From positions 310,001-374,000 of the forward strand of contig JAEHOE010000108.1 of assembly GCA_016858145.1 (NCBI GenBank): 64,000 nt of DNA. The letters are read 5' to 3'. Under the pieces are notes generated by a model, which was not told where the DNA came from, searched no databases, and was given only the letters and a program-made list of their open reading frames with translations. Both the position numbers and the translations under genes were made by a program. This document shows positions 56,021 to 64,000 of this stretch, piece after piece. The first letter of the stretch is position 1. Every line of letters starts with the position of its first letter. This DNA is from Edaphochlamys debaryana (taxonomy: Eukaryota > Chlorophyta > Chlorophyceae > Chlamydomonadales).

Positions 56021-56161
56021 TTCAGGAGGCAGGGCGAGCGGGTGCTGGGGGATGTGCTGGAGGGGCCCCGGTGGGTGGGATGTCGACGGTGAGGATGGGC
56101 GCGCGAAAGCCGACGCCCAGCCTCAGGGGCCTCCCGATAGTCTTCACAGCAGCTGCCACCT

Positions 56162-57267
56162 AGAGAAGCCCTCTTCGGCTGGGCGACCGCGACATGGGCG
56201 TATAAATGTCGCGCCGTCCGTCTCCTGTCCTACTGAGTGCACGGCGAGTGCTTCAAAGAGGTGTCTCTCGGGCAGTAGTGAACGCGGTGAGCTACGGTCT
56301 CGCGAGTCAGTGCGCACTGTCTCGAAATGAGCAAGCACGGGCCCGCTGATGGGCCTATATGATATCTATTGTGTACGCGTAAGTCCTGCTATAGCACGGC
56401 GTGGTGTGGGCTCACGGTTTGAACCGAGGACCTCGGCCCTTGCATGTCGATTGCACGCAAAACAGCACTCCGCCATACTTGCGCCTATACCAATGGTACA
56501 AATGCCACTGACGACGCTGCTAGCCGCAGCTGCCTGGTTGCTCGAAAACCCTGCTGCCCAGCATCCCATGCGATTCTTCGCGTCGTTGTCGGCAGGCGGC
56601 GGGGCGCCGGCTGCTGCCAGGCTCCTAGGCGACGGCGTGGCGAGCGGCTCTGCAGGTGTGGATACCGTCAGCGGTCTCGCGGCCCCGCCGTGGCCTGACG
56701 GGGGCTGACGGCGCGGTGCCGCCAGGCGTGCCCCTGTAAATCCGCTTCAGCGTGAGAGCAGGGCGCAGCCCCAGGAACGCACCTCGCTGGAACCACAGCC
56801 AGTGAATGGCAGCGACCTTCGACTGCAGCCGTCTGCTATACCGTTCCGTTCATGCCGTCCTTCTCCGCCCCGCAGCTTCCGCCGGCGGCGGCTCTGAGCT
56901 CATCCGGCCGCTCCTAGCCGGGAACGAACGTCCGGTCGCTGCAGACAAGGCAGCGGCACCGTGGGTCGGGGGCGGCGGGTACCGGCTTGCTTGCCTGCAC
57001 TGCGGTCGCACGGGCTGTCGCATGCACGGGCTGCTGTAGCTTCCGCTCTTTGCAGGGGGGCACGATGGACGCACGAACTGCTGCCACGGGTTGCGGACTC
57101 AGCGGTCTTGGCTGTGTCAAGCGCTGTGTCCGCCTTTGACCTACCGGGTAGTCGGCCCTCACACACGTACCCACCGCCGGCTTTTCACCGCGCCTACTCT
57201 TCCCTCCGCTCAAGCGAGCAGCCCTTCACACAGTTCCCACCCTCCCACCCACCCACCCACCTCCCAG
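56162..57267. other. Upstream regions of two divergent genes
   Basis: Should contain promoters and unlocated 5' exons of the OTU gene (-) and the PHD/acetyltransferase gene (+). Open frames such as 56806-57039 (+) and 56366-56569 (-) have no family signature. Confidence 0.4.
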
Positions 57268-59963
57268 GCCCATCTGCGCGGGGTGCGGCCGGCGCCTGAC
57301 CGCCGCTGACGTGGACGACGGGGAGCCAGGGGGCGCGGGCCCGGGCCGGGGCAGTCGGGCCGGCAGTGGCGGCGGCGGTGGCGGTGGGGGTGTGCTCGAG
57401 TGCGAGGGCTGCCACCGCTGCTTCCACCGCCGGTGCTGCCGGAGGCAGCGGCGGCCGGGGCGGGGCCAGGGCCAGGTGAGCGCCCGACTGATTGCAATGA
57501 CGCACTCAGGGGGATGGCACCCGCTGCCCGGGGTTTGCGCCCGCAGCTAATGAAGGCGGCGGCGGGGCGGGGGCCAGGTTAGCGCCCTTAGAGGGAGCGC
57601 GCGAAATGGCTACACGGAGCTCGCAACGGCTGCCCTGTGTCATGGGCATGTCGGCGGGGGAGGGCTCGGGGCAGGGCCTCGGGAGCACGCTGCTCGGCTT
57701 CACGATAACGGTCTCTGCACGCGTTGGTCAACACCGGTGTCCACTCCCTGTCTGGTGCCCACACGCGCAGGGGCAGGGCGTGACGCAAGCGGGCGGCCAT
57801 GACGCAGGAGGGGGCGATGGCCCATGGTTCCATGACCCCGCCTGCAGCCAGGCGAGTCTGTGTGTTCAGGGCTGCTGTCTCTTTAGGATGCGTAGGGTGG
57901 GCGCGTGATACGTAAAAGTGCATTTGAGAGCAGACAGGCCGCGGGGAAGAAGCGCCAGGCAAACCCGAAACCCCGAAGCAACGGTCCCGACCCGGTCCCG
58001 ACCGGGCACCGATGGCAACCCTGACCTGTCTCTGTGTGTGTTTGTTTAGATGCTCGGGTTAATGCGCGATAACCAGGTGCCAGTGCGTATGCTGTGGGGG
58101 GGGGTTGGGGGCTGACGGCTGGCGGCGGCCGCGGCCTGCGCAGGTGGGCCCAGCGGGAGGGGGCGTGGAGTAAGGGTGTGTGGTAGTGCATGGGCGGAGG
58201 CGAGCGGAGAGCCTCGTCGGAGCGGCTGGGGGGCACCGCACCTGCTCCCGCGGGGGGAGCTGAAGGCGGAGGGACAGAGGGACGCTAGGGGAAGCGGCGG
58301 GGGGCGAACGGGCAGGCAGGCCAGCCCCTGGCCCATGCTTCGAGTTCGCTTAACACGGGTGTGCCCGCCATGTCCCGCCCCCCAAGCCCTCACCACCCCA
58401 ACTGGCTGTTACGGCTGTGCCCAGCTACGTTCGCTTCATCAAACAGCTATGTTCCGGCAGCGCTATGCTCTATGCGGGCGTCATGCCATCGCCACCCTCT
58501 GCGCCCCCAAGCCCTCACCACCCCAACTGCACGCTCCGCCCCCGCAGGTGCACTCCGCCATGCTGCGGCTGAGCCGGGCGGGGGACGTCCCCACCGCCCG
58601 ATCGCCGCGGAGCCTCGCCGCCGCCCCCTACAGCCTGGCACCCTCGGGCTCTGTCACGGGCCCCAGCCCTGGCTCAGGCCCCAGCCCGAGCACCAGGAGC
58701 GGTGGCGGTGGCGGTGGTGGCGGCGGCAGGGTACAACAGGGGGAGGGGGCGCAGACGGAGGACGGGGAGGGGGAGGGGGAGGGGGAGCAGCTGAGCGTGC
58801 GGCTGTACGACTGTCGCTCCGCGGGCCCGGCCGCGGCGGCGGGGCTGCGGCGCGTGCACGGCGTGCTGCGGGAGGAGTTTGGCTACCCGCTGTCCTTCCT
58901 GAGGCAGTTTGACTACGCCGCCCTGCTGCTGAGGGTGAGGTCGCCGCCAACGGTTACGGTTACAATTACAGTTACGGGGATGGTTTGTACCGTTCTGCAC
59001 GGTTTTGACCACGCCGCCCTGCTGCTGAGGGTAGGGCTCGCGTTGGCCGTTCATCTGTCCGTTAGTTTGGGGCTGCAGAGCTGAGCTGCTGCGGGTAGGG
59101 CGGCGGCCTGTACGGATGTGGTACCCACCGGGCTCCCCTGGGTTAGACACGCGGTGTTGGTAGGGGCTGGGGATGCCGTGAAGCTGGCGGCGTGGGGGGT
59201 CAGCGGGAAAGTGCAAGACGCAACGCCCATGGTCCCGCGTCCGCAGGGGAGGAGCCCGATCTCGGCTGCCGTACTGGACGTGTACGGGACCGACCTGGCG
59301 GAGCTGTACGTCATGGCCACGCGCACCGCCCTGCAGCGGCGGGGGTACGGCGGTGCACTTGTACGGCACCTGGAGTCGTCGCTTGGCGGAGCAGGTGCGG
59401 CCGCGTGCAGCACAGCGAATGACATGGAGAGGGGGTCAAGCCACTGGGTACCAGGGTAAATAAGCAACGAGCAAAGCAGTCCCGCCCAGGAATACCCCAG
59501 CGCGTAGAGCGCATGTTAACATGGTCAAGCCACGTGGTCAAGCTCCCATCGCATCGCTGAGCGTAAAGGATGTACTGCGTGTAGCAGTGTTTTATAGGCA
59601 ACGCACGCCATAATCGCCCGCGCCTGCCGTACTGATCCTCAGGTGTACGGCAGCTGGTCGTATCAGTTGACGACGACGATGCGCCGAACCAGGTGTGACG
59701 TGGCTGGGCGCGCGGGCCTGTGCCGTACGGGTACGGCATACCGTGGCGCGGGCAACAGTCACACGCTTGTCCGATGTCACCCGCTCAACGCCACTCCCGT
59801 CATCCTTGGGCCCTCCCCTCAGGAGCTGTGGCGCCAGGGGCTGGGCTTCGAGCCGGTCAGCAGCAAGCAGCTGCGGCGCTGGGCGGAGAGCTGGGGCGCC
59901 TTCACACGGGCGGGCGCGGCGGGGACTGTGTTCCTGTTCCGCCAGCTGGCGCCACGGCCCTGA
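57268..59963 (+). CDS. PHD-finger GNAT acetyltransferase (IDM1-like), 5' end not located
   Basis: Five exons, 57268-57475, 58548-58934, 59247-59394, 59643-59692 and 59823-59963, join in phase; the visible 311 residues lack a start, since 57268 opens at an acceptor in phase 2. A PHD-like zinc cluster reads PICAGCGRRL, then VLECEGCHRCFHRRCC after a Gly-rich insert. The GNAT fold follows: VRLYDCRSAG, a substrate-side helix ending FDYAALLLR, then AAVLDVYGTDLAEL and the acetyl-CoA loop ATRTALQRRGYGGALV. The last part is VRQLVVSVDDDDAPN and ELWRQGLGFEPVS. This PHD plus GNAT order is that of plant IDM1/ROS4-type nuclear acetyltransferases, which acetylate histones and influence DNA methylation. Two introns carry duplicated exon edges. 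Confidence 0.85.
57451..57585 (+). repeat. Exon-edge duplication at the PHD exon donor
   Basis: gcggccggggcggggccagg with its caggtgagcgccc end (57451-57485) is echoed at 57556-57590 as ggcggcggggcgggggccag plus gttagcgccc. The region is low complexity, so this case is weaker than others. Confidence 0.65.
58908..59033 (+). repeat. Exon-edge duplication at the acetyltransferase 58934 donor
   Basis: The exon end and donor at 58908-58938 (FDYAALLLR) recur with two changes at 59003-59033, 95 bp into the intron. The copy keeps a GT (gtaggg). Confidence 0.9.
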
Positions 59964-62900
59964 GGCCCCGTGAGGCCCGGTAAGGCCCGGTCAGGCCCAG
60001 TGCTTGATTGGTAGACGAAGGGCCGCGCAGTCCAAGAGCTGAGGCCACAGCCTGGCAGCGCAAGGGAGGCTGCCTTGCCGCCTGGCAAGCCGGAGTGAGA
60101 TCTCCTTAGATTTTAGCCGGTGGGGTCTGCGAGGTGGTGAGGTCGGCGCTTGAGAGCTGTGGAGCAGGGAGCGCCGCAAGAGATGCACTCCCATGGTTTG
60201 GCAGGTGCATGGGCTACAGGGCAGTCGGCGTGTGGCGGGATGGCGGCACTAGGGCTCAAAGCAGGCGTGCCTTGCCAGGGGGGGGGCAGGAACGAAACCC
60301 ACGGACACCATGCCCCAAAACCCCTGGGCCCCCCCCGACCGACGACCGACCGACCCGTACAGTGTACAACACTGTCGTACAAGGCCTTCCTGTACTCTAA
60401 TAAAAACCGTTCCTGTGTCTATGTGCTCCTTCCTGCGTGCTCTATCGCTGGGCGCACACACCATGGTCGGCTGCCCAAGTTGGCCGGGAGCCATTGACCA
60501 TGCCATGGACTCCGACCCGTCCATTGACCGTCAGCTGAAGACTGAGGGGCGATGCTATGACCGTGCTGGACATATATTGCGCGGGGTGCAAGCTTGCGGG
60601 TGGCGGAGGACTTCGGGAGCACCGGTGTGACGGCTTGGGGTAGCAACGTGTGCGTCGAAGGGTTGCCATGCCGACATGTCCCGACCCGCGGGCTCTGCTG
60701 GAAGGGGTTGAATGGCCCGCCAACATAAGGCCATGCCTGCTACACGCTCAGGGCATGCTTTCCGATGCCGGAGAGTGCCCTGGGCCTCTGGAACAAAATC
60801 CAAGCGGCCCCTTTGACGAAACCCACGGGGCCCCCCCGACCAACGACCGACCGAGAACTTTGCCCCCCTACGGTGACCGATGTTTGTACACACATTGCGA
60901 GACTGCCGTGACGAGGCTGCTCACAGGTCACAGCTGAGAACAGCTCCCTCACAGCTGTTATGAGAAATCTACCGCTGGGGCCGACTGACCAATCTTGACT
61001 GAGAGCCTACCGCATGCCCGGCTTCTGCCCTAGCGTGGGTTGGGGCAGCGGGGCAGCAGGGCTCCCCCCGCTGCCCGCGCTCTGTTGCATCTTCTACCCA
61101 GGCAGGGGGGGGGGGTAAAAACATTAGTTCCATACACCACCCCACAAAAGTTCCGACCCCCCCGACCCCCCCACCCCCCCCCCCTTGCCGTACACTGCAC
61201 ACACTGCCGTACATGGCCATAATGTAACCCAATTCCCTCGACTTTTGTGCCAATAGGCTGCGCTTCGCGTGCGCTACTGCCTTGCGCGTTAACCGGAAGC
61301 GTCGATGAGGCTTGGGTCCTGTCCATTGACCATCCCCGCGTCCATGGACCACTCTCCAGTACCTTGCATCCGCGCTAATCATGCCCTAGGCCTCCTATAT
61401 GACGAGGTACGGTCATAATAGTACACCCGGACGCCTAGCAGCGGTGGCAGTGCCGGTCGTTACGTGTCCCACGCGCGGACATGCCGACATGTGGCACCCG
61501 CAGCCACCCTTCGACCACCATCCCTATGGTCTGTGGTGCTCAGGCACACCCACGGTTCAGCCTCTGCTTGATACCACACGTTTACGCAAGGAAATGGCCC
61601 TTGGGCTGCGTCTGACCGCTGTGACAAAAGTTCGGACGGGAGCTGTACAAAAGTTCGGGACCCCCCTCCCCCCCCCCTCCCCCCCCCTCCCCCCCCCAAC
61701 TTTGAGGGCTCATAACTTTTTTCCTAGAACCTCGATTTTCATTCTGAAAGCGGATTTGGGCTCCTCTTGTCAAGCTCTCCAAAGTTAAAGCGTGGTGTAT
61801 TTTTTTACACTTCCTGCCCCCCCCCTGGCCCCCCCATAACTTCGTAATAAAACCTCCGTTTGCAAAGCGAGTGCATCTAGCATCTGTTGTTTCACCCAGA
61901 CGACCCAGCACGTAACGCCTTGTGTACCGGTCGGCAGCTCGGCACCAGGACGGCGCATGCGCCCAGGGCCCCAGGCCATGGCCCATGGACGGGACCGGTG
62001 CGAACTGTACAGGTGCAGGAGCCTGCGGGCTGCGGCCTGCTGGGCCCGGGGGCCTCCGGGGGTGATGGCCGTTTCCACCCCCCCTGGTTTCCATGAGGAG
62101 GGCGGAGGTTCCCGTAGCCGTCGCTGTGGGTGGGTCCCTGAATACAACAACGTCCTCGGACGGCAGGCGCTGCTCCAACGATAGGCTGGCGCTCGCCCCC
62201 GCACCTGCGCGGGCGCCACGGCCCGCCAGGCGCTCACTAAGGAACTCCCTCGCTAGGATGCGATGTTTACAATAGGAACCATCTCCGAGCCGAGGCTGAG
62301 AGAGGTTGAGTGAGCACTGAGGGCCAGGCTGAGGGGGTTCGGGAGGCGTGTTCAGTGGGCGAGGTTGTGGCTTGTGGGGTTTGACGAGAACAACGTGGCC
62401 AGAAGCCGCATCGTATAGGTGGTGGCTTGTGGGGTGCGCTAGGTCTGACGGCGGCGGCTGGCAGGTCGACGTGAGGAGCGGGGGTCGAAGCGGTCGGCCC
62501 ACGGCAGACCCGTGTGGGACGAGGGGTGGCGGCTGAGGGTGCGATGTCTCCGTGTGTGTTCGGGCAGGAGAAGCATACCTTTGGGATACCACGTTGCCCC
62601 ATGGGTCAGTGGTAGGTATGTAGGGGGCCGTTGACCGTAAGTGGTGAGAGCGTAAAAGTCGGCGGAGGGAGCGCCGGACCGTGCGACGGTGCCGTACTGC
62701 CGTACTTGCGCAGTCCCACGTTGCCCTCGTACGACGTAGATCAAGTTGGGGTCACAGCGCGTGGCAACGCGGTGAGGGAGGTTCGCGAAACGGGCAACGT
62801 GGGGGCCGGGGGGTGCAACGTAAGGCGTGGAGCCGCCGGGTTGACTCGGGTTGACGAGCCTGAAGGGGGCTGAGGGAGTGAAGGTGGGGGCCGGGCGAGG

Positions 62901-63164
62901 TGCAACGTAGACACGTACCGGTTGGCGTAAGCCTTCTCATGATGAGAGGGCGTTGCCGCCCAGGGGCCTTCGGGGACCGCGGGGGGCACTGGGGGAAGGT
63001 GCTGCGTGAGCGTGGTAATCGAGACCGATGAGGTACTCGCCGCACCATATGAAGCCCCCGGTCCCACCTGCGCTTAACACTTCAGCTTTACGTGCACGTT
63101 CGCAGAAACCGCTCTCACCACACATACTGCTGATACCCTCTCTTTTATCCGCAACCAATCCAAA
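59964..63164. other. Repeat-rich intergenic region
   Basis: Holds repeat copy B (60868-61829) and a shorter direct repeat at about 60292-60355 and 60816-60853. The last few hundred bases before 63165 should contain the thioredoxin promoter and 5' UTR. No further gene recognised, although several long open frames (for example minus strand 61582-62592) cross the repeat. Confidence 0.45.
60868..61829 (-). repeat. Dispersed repeat, copy B (inverted relative to 18121-19050)
   Basis: Near-identical in reverse complement to copy A over its length, with small insertions and G/C-run length differences. The end at 60868 begins ctacggtgaccgatgtttgt and the other end is ttcctgccccccccctgg. No terminal inverted repeat or target duplication is evident. 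Confidence 0.88.
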
Positions 63165-63964
63165 ATGGGCGGCAAGGTCATTGTCATCACCTCGAAGGCG
63201 GACTGGGACACCCGCCTGGAGAACGCGAAGTCCGAGGGCAAGGCGGTGAGCGCGTGCTCGGGTCCTGAGCTTGTGGTGATGGACGGCCCTGAATCCCGCG
63301 ATCTAACCCCAACGCGCCCTCGCGCGCGGCCTCTGGTCCCCCAATTGCAGTGCGTTGTTGACTTCTTCGCTCAGGTGGGTAGGGCCGCACCGGGCGCTTG
63401 GTCGCTGTTTGCGGCCTTGGACGCTTTGGGTCATCTTCTGCGGCGACGCTTGAATTCTTCTGCGCCTTGCCCCCTCGCAGTGGTGCGGGCCGTGCAAGAT
63501 GATTGCTCCTCTCTATGAGCAGCTGAGCGACCTGCACACGGACGTGTACTTCCTGAAGGTGGACGTGGATGATGTCCCGGTGAGCCCTGACCGCAGAAGC
63601 TGGAGCGCAACGTTGCCAGGGCGGGGCGCGGGGGCAAGCAGACGCCTAGATTCCTGCTCCAGGACCAGGCTCCGTCCTTTGGCTGCCGCAGCCCGTCGTC
63701 TTCCCTCTGGGGGCCCCTTCGCCTTCGCCCCTGCCCCAGCCTCTTGGCTCCTTGCCTCTTGTCCCTTCTCCCAACCCGCCCCTATCCCCCGTCCCTGACC
63801 CATTTGGCACTCCGTTGCAGGCTGTCGCCGAGGCCTGCTCCGTGTCGGCCATGCCGACCTTCCAGGTCTTCAAGGACGGCGCTAAGGCGGACGAGCTTGT
63901 TGGCGCCAGCCAGGACAAGCTGAAGGCTATGATCGCCAAGTACTCGACCATCGTCAAGTCTTAA
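63165..63964 (+). CDS. TRXh: Thioredoxin h
   Basis: Four exons, 63165-63245, 63351-63374, 63481-63579 and 63821-63964, all phase 0, encode 115 residues, the normal size for a cytosolic h-type thioredoxin. It reduces disulfides in target proteins using electrons from NADPH-thioredoxin reductase. The active site WCGPCK (residues 36-41) opens exon 3, preceded by CVVDFFAQ in a 24-base exon. The cis-Pro loop is [12 protein letters not shown], and VDVDDVP and [14 protein letters not shown] are family blocks. The MGG start without a transit peptide argues for the cytosol; Met-Gly-Gly could also be myristoylated, as reported for some plant h types. Start context is AA-rich (ccaaaATGG). Confidence 0.97.
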
Positions 63965-64000
63965 AGCTGTACCTGCAAAGTTTCTGTGGCTTCATTTGTT

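Noticed and set aside
56396..56462. tRNA-like T-arm (ggttcaaacc on the minus strand)
   Set aside because: The stem around the loop does not pair correctly and no acceptor, D or anticodon arms fit.
56806..57039. Cys/His-containing open frame as a 5' exon of the acetyltransferase gene
   Set aside because: No splice sites join it in phase to the exon at 57268, and the Cys/His spacing fits no known finger.
61582..62592. 336-codon open frame on the minus strand
   Set aside because: It runs through repeat copy B and homopolymer tracts, and the equivalent frame is not kept in copy A.

Overview
The window is nuclear DNA of a green alga of the Chlamydomonadales (volvocine) type. It is very GC-rich. 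Genes are split by many short GT-AG introns, proteins carry long Ala, Gly and Pro runs, TGTAA poly(A) signals lie beyond several stop codons, and one giant gene encodes octotricopeptide (OPR) repeats, a family expanded in these algae. I built gene models by hand from reading frames and splice signals. Where exon lengths and phases closed exactly, I give exon coordinates.

Layout, left to right. 1-2206 (-): secretory protein of unknown family, cut by the window edge. 3638-16118 (-): an 18-exon OPR gene for about 2,979 residues. 17040-17515 (+): an inverted copy of that gene's last exon, placed beyond its own 5' end. 18121-19050: a 0.9-kb repeat whose inverted partner is at 60868-61829. 19319-21549 (+): GINS subunit Sld5. 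22532-31516 (+): 27-exon gene with an N-myristoylation-type start, coiled coil, HET-like domain and about eight ankyrin repeats. A 494-bp hAT-like MITE sits in one of its introns. 32085-36550 (-): secreted V8/trypsin-like serine protease with a Kazal-like N-terminal module and a beta-trefoil lectin-like tail. 38251-45620 (-): splicing factor Prp40 (two WW domains, FF repeats, Arg-Asp tail). 45885-49706 (+): SWIM plus RING protein, divergent from Prp40 across 264 bp. 52069-56020 (-): OTU-family deubiquitinase. 57268-59963 (+): PHD-finger/GNAT acetyltransferase, 5' end not found. 63165-63964 (+): h-type thioredoxin.

The genes are functionally mixed (replication, splicing, ubiquitin pathway, chromatin, organelle RNA, redox, secretion), as is usual for an algal nuclear segment; I see no gene cluster. 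The most striking structural signal is genomic. At about fifteen splice junctions in seven genes, a short tandem duplication spans the exon-intron border and leaves a second copy of the exon edge and splice site about 55-140 bp away inside the intron. Three introns also read best with a GC donor of the form CAG|GCGAG. No RNA gene, CRISPR array or organellar sequence was found.
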